Positions 12,383 to 19,609 of a DNA stretch of 19,609 bases are shown in pieces. Source of the stretch: CAMYLR01 sp039590215. Its GTDB lineage: Bacteria > Gemmatimonadota > Gemmatimonadetes > JACCXV01 > JAHWKZ01. Position 1 is the stretch's first letter; every line of letters begins with the position of its first letter. Below the pieces are notes generated by a model. The model was not told the origin of the DNA and ran no database searches. It was given only the letters and a program-made list of their open reading frames with translations. The stretch spans positions 1 to 19,609 of the forward strand of contig JBDHFX010000071.1 in assembly GCA_039590215.1 (NCBI GenBank), in the 5' to 3' direction. A program made the position numbers and the translations under genes.

Positions 12383-14188
12383 CTAGCCCTCCCGCGCTTC
12401 GGCTGCGGCCAAGCGCATCGCTTTCTTGCGTGTGCTGGGGTCGAGCAGTCGCTTTCTGAGCCGGATGGCGTCGGGGGTGACCTCGATGAGCTCATCGTCG
12501 TTGATAAACTCGAGCGCGAGTTCGAGTGTCAGCTCACGTGGCGATTCCAATCTGACGTTTTCGTCTGATGCAGCCGCCCGCATGTTCGTAAGCTTCTTGC
12601 CCTTCGACACGTTGACGTCGAGGTCGCCCGGCCGAACGTGCTCTCCTACGATCATCCCACTGTAGACCTCGATGCCGGGCGCCACGAACATCTCGGCGCG
12701 CTCCTGTAGGTTGAAGAGCGCGAACGCCACGGACGAGCCGAGTCGGTCGGCCACGAGGACCCCCCGTTGGCGGCTCTGGAGGTGCCCTGCCCGTGGTCCG
12801 TACTCGAGAAAGCGGTGGTGGATCTGCCCTTCTCCCCGCGTGTCCGTTAGAAACTCGGACCGATATCCGAAGAGCCCACGAGCCGGGAGCTTGAACTCGA
12901 GTCGAACCGGTCCCTGGTCGATGGGCCGCATCGCGAGAAGCTCGGCGCGCCGACTCCCCATCTTCTCCATGACCACACCCACCATCTCTGGCGGCACTTC
13001 GACTACAGCCTGTTCGTAGGGCTCGAGCGTTTCGCCGTTGGGCCCTTCTCGGAGGATCACGCGCGGGCGCGACACGCTGAACTCGTATCCCTCGCGCCGC
13101 ATCGTCTCCATCAGGATCGTGAGGTGAAGCTCGCCGCGGCCCGACACGGAGAAGGTGTCCGGTGAGTCCGTGTCCTCGACGCGAAGCGCGACATTTCGCT
13201 CGAGCTCACGGAACAGGCGTTCGCGGAGCTGGCGCGTCGTCACGTACTTGCCCACCCGCCCGGCGAACGGCGAGTCGTTGACGCGGAAGTCGACCGAGAG
13301 CGTCGGCCGCTCGACGGCGATGCCGAGAAGGCGCTCTCGGTGGTCCGGATCCGCAATCGTCTGCCCGATCTCGACCCCTTCGAGCCCGGCTAGCGCGACG
13401 ATGTCCCCCGTGCCGGCGCTCGATACTTCGACTCGCTTCAGTCCATCGAAACCGTAGATTTTGAGAACCTTTGATAGGATGGCCTCGTCTTGAGGCACTT
13501 CGCCCGGGTCCCCGAGGGGAAGGAGAACGACGCTATCTCCTTCGGTGACCGATCCCCGCTCGATCCGCCCGATCGCGATCCGCCCCACGTAACTCGAGTA
13601 ATCCGGAACCGACCCGACGATCGTCTCGAACAGCAGCGTTAACCCCTCCTCTCGTTCCCCGAGCTCGAGCGTCGCCCACCCATCGCGACCGCTCGCATAC
13701 AAGAACTTCGCGTCGAGCTGAGACTCGGTCGCGTCGAGTTCGAGGAAAAGCTCCAAGACTTCATCGTGAACTTTTTCCGCGCGTTGATCTGGACGGTCCA
13801 CCTTGTTAATGACGACCACGGGTGCCAGCCCGAGTTCAAGCGCCTTTCGGGTAACGAACCGCGTCTGGGGCATCGGCCCCTCGGCAGCATCAACGAGGAG
13901 GAGCACTCCATCGACCATTCTGAGGACACGCTCCACCTCGCCACCGAAATCCGCGTGCCCCGGGGTGTCGACGATGTTGATCTTGGTTTCACCCCACCAG
14001 ACCGCGGTGTTCTTGGACAGGATCGTGATGCCACGCTCGCGCTCGAGCGGGTTCGAGTCCATCACCCGCTCAGCGACTTGCTCATGCGCGCTGAAGGCGC
14101 CCGCTTGCCGCAGCATGTGGTCGACCAGGGTCGTCTTGCCGTGGTCGACGTGCGCAATGATCGCGACGTTTCTGAGCTGAGTAGTCAA
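12383..14188 (-). CDS. typA: Ribosome-associated translational GTPase TypA/BipA
   Basis: TypA/BipA is a GTPase of the EF-G family that binds the ribosome and helps 50S assembly and stress or low-temperature growth. At 601 residues it has the family length. GTPase motifs: G1 AHVDHGKT (12-19), G2 GITI (53-56), G3 DTPGHADFGGEVERV (74-88) and G4 NKVD (128-131). The downstream EF-G-like domains are recognised by SGRGELHLTILMETMRREGYE, roughly residues 350-370, and by the C-terminal DLDVNVSKGKKLTNMRAA block, which is specific to TypA. The start is TTG at 14188, with a GAGG ribosome binding site about 6 bases upstream. It is probably transcribed alone or behind the lipoprotein gene that ends 54 bp upstream. 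Confidence 0.96.
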   Translation of the reverse strand: MTTQLRNVAIIAHVDHGKTTLVDHMLRQAGAFSAHEQVAERVMDSNPLERERGITILSKNTAVWWGETKINIVDTPGHADFGGEVERVLRMVDGVLLLVDAAEGPMPQTRFVTRKALELGLAPVVVINKVDRPDQRAEKVHDEVLELFLELDATESQLDAKFLYASGRDGWATLELGEREEGLTLLFETIVGSVPDYSSYVGRIAIGRIERGSVTEGDSVVLLPLGDPGEVPQDEAILSKVLKIYGFDGLKRVEVSSAGTGDIVALAGLEGVEIGQTIADPDHRERLLGIAVERPTLSVDFRVNDSPFAGRVGKYVTTRQLRERLFRELERNVALRVEDTDSPDTFSVSGRGELHLTILMETMRREGYEFSVSRPRVILREGPNGETLEPYEQAVVEVPPEMVGVVMEKMGSRRAELLAMRPIDQGPVRLEFKLPARGLFGYRSEFLTDTRGEGQIHHRFLEYGPRAGHLQSRQRGVLVADRLGSSVAFALFNLQERAEMFVAPGIEVYSGMIVGEHVRPGDLDVNVSKGKKLTNMRAAASDENVRLESPRELTLELALEFINDDELIEVTPDAIRLRKRLLDPSTRKKAMRLAAAEAREG

Positions 14189-14242
14189 GCGAGCCTCGTG
14201 TCTGACGTTTTCTTAGAGAGTCGGATCTGAAACAAGGAACGG

Positions 14243-14731
14243 TTACTCGATCGCCACAAAACCCCCGGGAGAGATCAGCGTCCCCGGGACCGCAGCGTTG
14301 CCCCGATTGCTCCACGTCATGACGCTTGGGAGGACGCGGTCCGAATCGGTCTCGACGACGACCTCGTAGTAGAACCCGCGTTGAAACGGGCCACCGGAAC
14401 GTACCGGATTGGCGTTGTGGAAGGCATGGTCTGGTTCGAGCGTTCTCTCGATCGAGCCCGGACTCGTCACACGTTTTGACTCGCCGATCGGGACTTCGTA
14501 CACCGTGACCCGAAACCGCTGGACCCGCGGCGAGTTATTGAGCAGTACCCAATCGACGGAAACCGCCTCTTCCGGCAACGAGAACAGCCCGCTCGAACGA
14601 ATGAGCTCGTAATCCCGCGGTGGGACTCGAGTCTCAGGCGGTCGGTCGCGGCCGCCGCAACCGATCGACACACTGACCAGGCCGATGAGCGCTGCGATGG
14701 CGCTGGCGCGAGATCGTGGGTATGGCGTCAT
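14243..14731 (-). CDS. Small lipoprotein of unknown function
   Basis: A 162-residue secreted protein I do not recognise. A basic N-terminus (PYPRSRAS) and hydrophobic stretch (about 10-21) end in the lipobox VSIGC (Cys25), followed by a Gly/Arg/Pro linker. The mature part is one beta-rich domain, with segments such as SVDWVLLNNSPRVQRFRVTVYEV (58-80) and FYYEVVVETDSDRVLPSVMTW (120-140). It resembles a ligand-binding or adhesive beta-sandwich rather than an enzyme. I used the ATG at 14731; an in-frame TTG at 14740 adds three residues. It lies upstream of typA on the same strand and is divergent from the protease gene, with about 137 bp between the starts. Confidence 0.7.
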   Translation of the reverse strand: MTPYPRSRASAIAALIGLVSVSIGCGGRDRPPETRVPPRDYELIRSSGLFSLPEEAVSVDWVLLNNSPRVQRFRVTVYEVPIGESKRVTSPGSIERTLEPDHAFHNANPVRSGGPFQRGFYYEVVVETDSDRVLPSVMTWSNRGNAAVPGTLISPGGFVAIE

Positions 14732-14868
14732 TAATGTCAACGCTAGGCGTTTAGTATCAAAAACACCAGGCCGATCTCTTCTTTATGGCTCCTCGCTGGA
14801 ACGCGACCGAGAATGGAGTTAAGGTCAAGTTCTCTATCCAGCGCATCGCTTTCCCATCGGGGGGCCCC

Positions 14869-16839
14869 ATGAAACGTCTTCTCTTCGTTCCGTTGGCCGC
14901 TTTCTCGATCGCGTCGTGCGGCGAATCCCGCACACCGACTTCGCCATCCCAAACCGAGCTCGCGCTGTCGGGAACGACCGACGTGATTGTCGTCCTCGAT
15001 CGCGGGTTCGCTCCCGGCGAGCGAGCCGCCAAACACGCGCGCGCCGCAGCCGTGGCGCAGGAGTTCGGCCTAGTCCCCCGACATACTTATGGCACTGCGT
15101 TGTTCGGTTTTTCGGCCACCGTTCCAGCGGCACGGTTAGGCGCCCTGCGTAGTGATCCCAGGGTAGCCTCGGTCGAGCTCGACGAAGTACACGCGATCGA
15201 CGTCCAAGACCTGCCGACCGGGATCGATCGAACCGAAGCCGATCGAGCATTTCCCGCCCTCGGCGACAACGCAATCTCGCTTCAAGTCCCGTTCGACGTC
15301 GCGATCCTCGACACCGGCATCGATCCGAACCATCCGGATCTCAACGTCGCCGGCGGGAGGAACTTCAGCAGCCCCCCGAAGCAAAAGTGGACCGACAAGC
15401 ATGGTCACGGAACCCACGTCGCGGGAACGGTCGGTGCGTTGGACAACGATCTGGGCGTCGTTGGTGTCGCGCCGGGCGTCCGAATCTGGGCGTTCAAGGT
15501 CTGTAACGATGGCGGCTTGTGCTCAACCAGCGCACGCGTCGCGGGTATGGATTGGATCGCCTCCAAGAAAGCCGATTTCAAGGCTGGACAATCCGGCGGG
15601 ATCGACTTTGTCTCGGCCAATATGAGCATCGGTTTCACCGGCGATGCCCTGCCGTGCTCTGCGTCCTCCGGGGCACTCCATCAAGCCGCTTGCGCAATGA
15701 TCGACGAGGGCGTCGTCTTGGCGATGTCGGCTGGCAACGAGGGCTCACTCAAGCTCGCCTGGCCCGAGCCGCTTGTCGTGTCCGCGCTCGCCGATTTCGA
15801 CGGCAAAGCCGGTGGCGCAGCCGCCAGCACATGCCTTTTTGACTTCGACGACACGTTGGCCTACTTCAGCAACTTCGGGTCGACGCTCGACATAGCCGCG
15901 CCGGGTGTTTGCATCTGGTCCACCTGGCCCGGCGGCGGGTACGCGACGCTGAGCGGGACCTCGATGGCTTCACCCCACGTGGCCGGATCCGTCGCGTTGT
16001 ACCTGCACGCCACGGGTTTTTCCCCGGCCGTCGATGGCACCGGCGTGGATGCGATCAAGACGGCGTTGATCACCGCTGCCAAGCCTCAAGGTGACCCCTG
16101 CGGATACACCAACGAGCATGCTGCCCAGGGTTCTAACGAACCGCTTCTCTTCCTAAACGCCGCGGTCTTCGGCGGGGACGGCACCTGCACCATCGACAGC
16201 AGTGGTCCGCCGCCAGATGGATCCCCGGTGGTCACCATCACCAACCCGGCGGATGGGTCGATCGTCTACGGCATCACCACTGTAACCGCCAGCGCCTTCG
16301 ACGACGGCGGAGTCAACAACGTCGAGTTCTTCATCGATGGGATCAGCATCGGTGTCGATACGAACCCCCTCGACGGATACTCGGCACAATGGAACACGTC
16401 GAGTCACACCGACGGATCGCAGGCCCAAGTCAGTGCTGTCGCGACCGACGGCGGCGGCCAGCAGGGCGACGATACGGTAGTCGTGACGGTCGACAACGCA
16501 TCGGCCGAAGTGCATGTCGGGGATCTCCTCGGTGTTCCGGTGCGCCTTGGATCGAAATGGCGGGCAGATGCGACGATCACCGTGCACGACCAGGATCACA
16601 ACCCGATCGACGGGGCGTTAGTGACCGGCAGTTGGAGCGGCGGCGCCAGTGGACCCGACTCCTGCACTACGTGGTCCGTCGGGCGATGCGCCGTCGGCAG
16701 CCCGAGCATGAAGAACGGCGTGCCGAGCGTGACGTTCACCGTTGAATCGATCCAGTACGGAATCACCACCTACAACGCCGGCGCCAACCACGACCCGGGC
16801 GGCGACAGCGACGGAACGTCGGTTACCGTCAACAAGTAA
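14869..16839 (+). CDS. Lipid-anchored subtilisin-like serine protease (S8) with I9 propeptide and C-terminal Ig-like domains
   Basis: A 656-residue exported protease. The signal peptide ends at the lipobox SIASC (Cys17), which anchors it to a membrane. An inhibitor I9-type propeptide fills about 37-110 (TDVIVVLDRGFAPGE to RVASVELDEVHAI). The subtilisin domain follows (about 140-435), with the complete triad Asp148 (AILDTGID), His180 (HGTHVAGT) and Ser365 (GTSMASPHVA), and the oxyanion Asn290 (SAGNEGS). Residues 453-543 form an Ig-like domain (VVTITNPADGSIV, VEFFIDG). The last 110 residues carry a Cys-containing beta domain (DGALVTGSWSGG, CTTWSVGRC) of a kind seen at the ends of other secreted proteins. 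The ATG at 14869 was chosen over an upstream in-frame ATG at 14785 because it opens the signal peptide. It is likely a surface or outer-membrane peptidase acting on external proteins. Confidence 0.93.
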   Translation: MKRLLFVPLAAFSIASCGESRTPTSPSQTELALSGTTDVIVVLDRGFAPGERAAKHARAAAVAQEFGLVPRHTYGTALFGFSATVPAARLGALRSDPRVASVELDEVHAIDVQDLPTGIDRTEADRAFPALGDNAISLQVPFDVAILDTGIDPNHPDLNVAGGRNFSSPPKQKWTDKHGHGTHVAGTVGALDNDLGVVGVAPGVRIWAFKVCNDGGLCSTSARVAGMDWIASKKADFKAGQSGGIDFVSANMSIGFTGDALPCSASSGALHQAACAMIDEGVVLAMSAGNEGSLKLAWPEPLVVSALADFDGKAGGAAASTCLFDFDDTLAYFSNFGSTLDIAAPGVCIWSTWPGGGYATLSGTSMASPHVAGSVALYLHATGFSPAVDGTGVDAIKTALITAAKPQGDPCGYTNEHAAQGSNEPLLFLNAAVFGGDGTCTIDSSGPPPDGSPVVTITNPADGSIVYGITTVTASAFDDGGVNNVEFFIDGISIGVDTNPLDGYSAQWNTSSHTDGSQAQVSAVATDGGGQQGDDTVVVTVDNASAEVHVGDLLGVPVRLGSKWRADATITVHDQDHNPIDGALVTGSWSGGASGPDSCTTWSVGRCAVGSPSMKNGVPSVTFTVESIQYGITTYNAGANHDPGGDSDGTSVTVNK

Positions 16840-17120
16840 GCGGGAATCAAGCGGTTCGGCGGGACAGCGCGATCCGGAGCCCTGAGCTCGGTCGCCAGTG
16901 GTTCCAATGCCGGTTCCCGCGCTCGGGCGCACCGTCGGCCACGACCCGCACGTCGAGCCCTGGCTCGCGGCTGTCATGTCCTGCAAACCCCTGAGGTCGA
17001 GACGACGCATCGATCCGGCGACATACGGACCAAAGCCCGATCGGTTCTCGATGCTGGCGGGGTTTGGGTGGGGGTTCGTCGTCGGGCTCTTTTGGCAGGT
17101 CGATCGTAAGACGCGTCACT
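16840..17120. other. Gene-poor stretch after the protease, no supported feature
   Basis: About 280 bp follow the protease stop without a convincing gene, terminator hairpin or repeat. Two overlapping short frames are open here, 16898-17131 plus (GTG start, 77 codons, with a hydrophobic stretch near the end) and 16847-17119 minus (GTG start, 90 codons). Neither has a ribosome binding site, and I cannot tell either from chance. Confidence 0.5.
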
Positions 17121-17127
17121 TGCGCAC

Positions 17128-17155
17128 TTGACTTGAGAATGAATTGTATTAGTAT
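17128..17155 (+). promoter_or_regulatory. AT-rich promoter-like region before a strong ribosome binding site
   Basis: TTGACT (17128-17133), 16 bp, TAGTAT (17150-17155) matches -35/-10 boxes well, in an AT-rich island of about 90 bp (17125-17215) that contrasts with its GC-rich surroundings. The leader would be about 55 bases and ends at GAGGAG (17203-17208), 8 bases before an ATG at 17217. It may also serve tam at 17406. Confidence 0.45.
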
Positions 17156-17216
17156 ATGCCCGTTCGCCTTCCTTGCTTATCATAACTATAAAATTTGTCT
17201 GTGAGGAGATACACAA

Positions 17217-17409
17217 ATGAACCGCACTCGCGGTATTCCCATTTTCGGCCCTCAGTCAGAGCTATGCAGGACCGGCAATAATAGGTTACACCGGCGCAAA
17301 GATACGCAGATGGTGCTGTATGGGCGATGGCTTTCGCGCCGTCCAGCGCCTCGCTTTGTCCGCCACGTGGGCTAACAGCACGGCGCAACCCGTTACTTTC
17401 GTTCGATGA
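17217..17409 (+). pseudogene. Possible frameshifted remnant of a small secreted-protein gene
   Basis: The ATG at 17217 has promoter-like sequence and the strong ribosome binding site GAGGAG, yet its own frame gives only 52 residues (to 17375) with an unremarkable, Arg-rich composition and untypical codons such as AAT AAT AGG TTA. The next frame, entered at 17221, reads TALAVFPFSALSQSYAGPA, which has the look of the hydrophobic core and cleavage site of a signal peptide. It stays open to a TGA at 17407-17409, overlapping the tam start. A single lost or gained base just after the ATG would join the two. The resulting protein would be only about 64 residues and I do not recognise it. A real short gene, a broken gene, or a sequencing error are all possible. 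Confidence 0.3.
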
Positions 17410-18170
17410 TGTGGGACCCCGGGCAGTACCTCCGCTACGCCGATCTCCGATTGCGTCCGGCGGTCGATCTGCTGACCCGAGTCCCGCTCGTTTCGCCAAG
17501 CCGAATCGCCGATCTAGGGTGCGGCACGGGCAACGTCACACGGTTGTTGACCGAGCGGTGGCCCGACGGGGACCTGACCGGCGTCGACGGATCGGCCGAA
17601 ATGTTGAGTCGGGCGCGCGACGTAGCCGTAAATGTGCGCTGGGCTCATGCTGACATTGCGACTTGGAGCCCGGACGCACCGCTCGATCTCCTGTTCTCCA
17701 ACGCCGCGCTGCACTGGGTCGGCGAGCACGAGCGCCTGTTCCCGAAACTCCTCGAATTCCTAACACCGGGTGGCGTCCTGGCGGTCCAAATGCCGCGCAA
17801 CTTCGGGGCGCCGTCCCACACTCTGATGTACGCCGCCGCACGCAAGGGACCCTGGCGCAAACAGCTTGAACCGCTCCTGCGGCCGCCACCGGTAGCCGAA
17901 CCGGGAGCCTACCACGACATCTTGGCACCCCACGTTTCGTCGCTCGACATCTGGGAGACCGAGTACCTCCAACTGTTGGAAGGCGACGATCCGGTCGCTG
18001 AGTGGACCAAGGGTACGTGGGGAAAACCCCTGCTCGACGCCTTGGACGATGGCGATCGCCAAGCGTTCGAGGCGGACTACAAAGCGCGCCTGCGCGCCGC
18101 GTACCCGCGCCGTTTGGATGGTACGACACTGTTTCCGTTCCGCCGGTTGTTCATCGTCGCAACGCTCTAA
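17406..18170 (+). CDS. tam: Trans-aconitate 2-methyltransferase (Tam)
   Basis: A 254-residue SAM-dependent methyltransferase of the Tam family, which methyl-esterifies trans-aconitate, a toxic by-product of the citric acid cycle. It follows the enterobacterial protein closely by eye from end to end: WDPGQYLRYADLRLRPAVDLL (3-23), SAM motif I IADLGCGTGN (34-43), acidic loop TGVDGSAEMLSRA (58-70), FSNAALHWVGEHERLFPKLL, then GGVLAVQMPRNFGAPSH and the C-terminal FPFRRLFIVATL. The ATG at 17406 is followed at once by a second ATG at 17409; there is no good ribosome binding site next to either. Transcription probably comes from the AT-rich region near 17130. The gene stands alone before the oxidase operon, with 74 bp between. 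Confidence 0.9.
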   Translation: MMWDPGQYLRYADLRLRPAVDLLTRVPLVSPSRIADLGCGTGNVTRLLTERWPDGDLTGVDGSAEMLSRARDVAVNVRWAHADIATWSPDAPLDLLFSNAALHWVGEHERLFPKLLEFLTPGGVLAVQMPRNFGAPSHTLMYAAARKGPWRKQLEPLLRPPPVAEPGAYHDILAPHVSSLDIWETEYLQLLEGDDPVAEWTKGTWGKPLLDALDDGDRQAFEADYKARLRAAYPRRLDGTTLFPFRRLFIVATL

Positions 18171-18244
18171 CGATCTTGTTTTGTCCAGAAAACTGCCCTA
18201 CGTTCGAGCGACCGCAAAAACAAAACGCTGATTAAGGGGGACGC

Positions 18245-18403
18245 GTGAGCGACGATCGCATCGAGTCTTCCACGCCTGTCGACGTCGGTTCGCATCCGAA
18301 GGGAACGCTCGCCATCGTCGGCATCTACGGCGCGCTCTTCGTGCTGGGTTGGTTGGTCCTGTACTTCTTCGTCTTCGTGCCGCGTGGCACGCTCACACCG
18401 TGA
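18245..18403 (+). CDS. cbaD: ba3-type cytochrome c oxidase subunit IIa, 52 residues
   Basis: A very small single-helix membrane protein. After a polar N-terminus, the sequence HPKGTLAIVGIYGALFVLGW (17-36), then LVLYFFVFVPRG (37-48), matches the 34-residue subunit IIa of the Thermus ba3 oxidase, which has the same PKG start, one membrane helix and a final RG. In that enzyme IIa fills the place of the second helix of ordinary subunit II and stabilises the complex. The GTG start at 18245 follows the ribosome binding site AAGGGGG (18234-18240). The stop at 18401-18403 is 7 bp before the subunit II start. The gene is short enough to be missed by usual length cut-offs. Identity is supported by position directly before subunits II and I. 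Confidence 0.88.
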   Translation: MSDDRIESSTPVDVGSHPKGTLAIVGIYGALFVLGWLVLYFFVFVPRGTLTP

Positions 18404-18410
18404 AGTCGTG

Positions 18411-18911
18411 ATGCACGTCGACTTCTACGAGAAAATCTGGATGTGGGGCGCGGTCGCGATCATCGCAGTGTTTGTGATCTCGATCGGGGTCACGACGTTC
18501 AGCCAGGCGATCGTGCCACCCAGCCATGTCGAGACGATCGATCCAGACGAAGTGCGCTCCGATTCCGAGTTCGGCGAGCCCGGTGTCACGATCCACTCGG
18601 ATGGCAGCGCCACGGTCGTCGTGCAGGCGATCATGTACACGTTCTTCCCGCGAGAGATCCGCGTCCCGCGTGACCAGCCGGTGACGTTCCGGATCACCAG
18701 CCCGGACGTAACTCACGGATTCCAGATCGTTCAGACGAACGGCAACTCGATGGTCGTGCCGGGCTACGTGAGCCAGTTCACCACCACGTTCGATGAGGCC
18801 GGCGAATACCTGATCGTTTGCAACGAGTACTGTGGACTCGGCCATCACAACATGTTCGGCACGCTCATCGTCGAGGACGCCCCAAGCGCCGCTGCCGGAG
18901 CCACACAGTGA
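18411..18911 (+). CDS. cbaB: ba3-type cytochrome c oxidase subunit II with CuA centre
   Basis: Subunit II accepts electrons from cytochrome c (or another soluble carrier) at its dinuclear CuA centre and passes them to subunit I. The 166-residue protein has one N-terminal membrane helix (about 12-30) and a cupredoxin domain outside the membrane. The CuA ligands are complete: His102 (DVTHGFQI), Cys137 and Cys141 (CNEYCGLGH), Glu139 (backbone), His145 and Met148. Only one helix is present, as in Thermus ba3 oxidase, whose second helix is provided by subunit IIa. I chose the ATG at 18411. In-frame upstream codons back to 18384 overlap the IIa gene. Its stop overlaps the subunit I start in a GTGA, so translation is probably coupled. 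Confidence 0.95.
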   Translation: MHVDFYEKIWMWGAVAIIAVFVISIGVTTFSQAIVPPSHVETIDPDEVRSDSEFGEPGVTIHSDGSATVVVQAIMYTFFPREIRVPRDQPVTFRITSPDVTHGFQIVQTNGNSMVVPGYVSQFTTTFDEAGEYLIVCNEYCGLGHHNMFGTLIVEDAPSAAAGATQ

Positions 18912-19609
18912 TCCCCTCACGAAGGCTCGCGCTGGCAAATCTCTGGGTGGCTATCTCCGCGTTCACGGTGGCGTCGGGGATGGCGCTCATGCAGGCGCTG
19001 TCACGCGCCAACCTCGATCTGCCTTTCCGCACACCGAAGATGTACTACCTCTCGGTGACGGCGCACGGCGTACTGATGGCAATCGTCTTCACCACGTTCT
19101 TCATCATGGCGCTGGGATATGTGTTCACCGAACGCGCACTCCACCGATCGATCGAACAGAAAAGCGTGGCGTGGATCTCCTTTGGGATCGCAACGCTGGG
19201 TACCATCCTGGTAGCCGGCACGATCCTGCTCGGAAAGGCGTCGGTTCTCTACACCTTCTATCCGCCGCTCAAGGCCCATCCGCTCTTCTACATCGGCGCG
19301 ACGCTGCTGATCGTGGGATCGTGGGGTTGGAGTTGGGTCATCATCCGCACGTACCTGGTCTGGAAGCGCGAAAACCCGGAGAGCCGCACACCGCTCCCGG
19401 TGCATGGGATGTTGGCCACTATCATCGTCTGGCTGCTGGCAACGGTCGGCGTCGCCGCTGAGGCGCTGCTGCTGTTGATCCCGTGGTCACTCGGAATCAC
19501 CGAGAAGATCGACCCGATCCTGGCGCGAATGCTGTTCTGGTGGTTCGGGCATCCGCTGGTCTACTTCTGGCTGATCCCGGCGTACGTCATCTGGTACACG
19601 ATCACACCG
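18908..19609 (+). CDS. cbaA: ba3-type cytochrome c oxidase subunit I, N-terminal 234 residues, cut by window edge
   Basis: Catalytic subunit of a B-family haem-copper oxidase, which reduces oxygen to water and pumps protons across the inner membrane. The fragment starts at GTG 18908 and is open to the end of the window. About six membrane helices are visible. His53 in the helix MYYLSVTAHGVLMAIVF (45-61) is the expected low-spin haem ligand. WWFGHPLVYFWLIPAY (211-226) carries the CuB ligand His215 and the Tyr219 that is cross-linked to it in this enzyme class. Both are spaced as in Thermus ba3 oxidase (offset of about 18-19 residues). The remaining His ligands and the haem a3 site lie outside the window. 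The order IIa-II-I fits the B family. Confidence 0.93.
   Translation, partial: MIPSRRLALANLWVAISAFTVASGMALMQALSRANLDLPFRTPKMYYLSVTAHGVLMAIVFTTFFIMALGYVFTERALHRSIEQKSVAWISFGIATLGTILVAGTILLGKASVLYTFYPPLKAHPLFYIGATLLIVGSWGWSWVIIRTYLVWKRENPESRTPLPVHGMLATIIVWLLATVGVAAEALLLLIPWSLGITEKIDPILARMLFWWFGHPLVYFWLIPAYVIWYTITP

Noticed and set aside
16847..17119. Minus-strand open frame of 90 codons after the protease (acidic Pro-rich start)
   Set aside because: No ribosome binding site and no recognisable domain; it overlaps an equally plausible plus-strand frame, so neither can be supported.
16898..17131. Plus-strand open frame of 77 codons with a short hydrophobic stretch near its end
   Set aside because: GTG start without a ribosome binding site, ends inside the promoter-like region, and no family match; kept only as a note.
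17149..17499. Minus-strand open frame of 116 codons with several Cys
   Set aside because: It runs antisense through the tam start, and its end lies in the AT-rich promoter-like region; no start signal.

Overview
This is a roughly 60 percent GC bacterial chromosomal window that looks like housekeeping and envelope genes, with no rRNA, tRNA, CRISPR array or insertion sequence that I can see. Four secreted proteins (starting near 5089, 8929, 14731 and 14869) carry lipoprotein signal peptides, several followed at once by Asp/Ser/Pro/Gly-rich linkers. That style, plus a ba3-type oxidase and dense short operons, suggests a Gram-negative lineage such as Gemmatimonadota. The phylum is an inference from gene style, not a measured placement.

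Region 1-4405 (minus strand) is a peptidoglycan turnover operon read right to left: anmK, nagZ, an MltD-like lytic transglycosylase with LysM, and the first 73 codons of a sodium/solute symporter that runs off the left edge. anmK and nagZ overlap by 4 bp, and the symporter starts 3 bp after the transglycosylase stop. Region 4458-7644 (plus strand) holds a gamma-glutamylcyclotransferase-like protein, a lipoprotein with two CHxPPGNPDN repeats behind a near-consensus promoter and closed by a strong terminator, a dodecin-family protein, and a LOG-family Rossmann protein.

Region 7647-11463 (minus strand) is a second operon: a YkvI-like membrane transporter, a cystathionine beta-synthase with a CBS-domain pair, a small lipoprotein, and murQ. 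The last three genes are joined by ATGA and TTGA overlaps. murQ takes the product of AnmK, MurNAc-6-phosphate, to GlcNAc-6-phosphate and D-lactate, so the anhydroMurNAc recycling route is split between two operons about 3 kb apart. No ampG, ampD or mpl is in the window.

Region 11485-12375 (plus strand) has a small uncharacterised protein starting only about 24 bp from the divergent transporter start, then a ribbon-helix-helix protein behind its own promoter. Region 12383-14731 (minus strand) has typA/bipA and a small lipoprotein. Region 14869-16839 (plus strand) is a lipid-anchored subtilisin-like protease. A 566-bp stretch without a clear gene follows (16840-17405); it holds an AT-rich promoter-like island and a strong ribosome binding site in front of what may be a broken small secreted-protein gene. 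Then come a trans-aconitate methyltransferase (tam) and the start of a ba3-type cytochrome c oxidase operon: the tiny subunit IIa, subunit II with an intact CuA site, and the first 234 codons of subunit I, which runs off the right edge.
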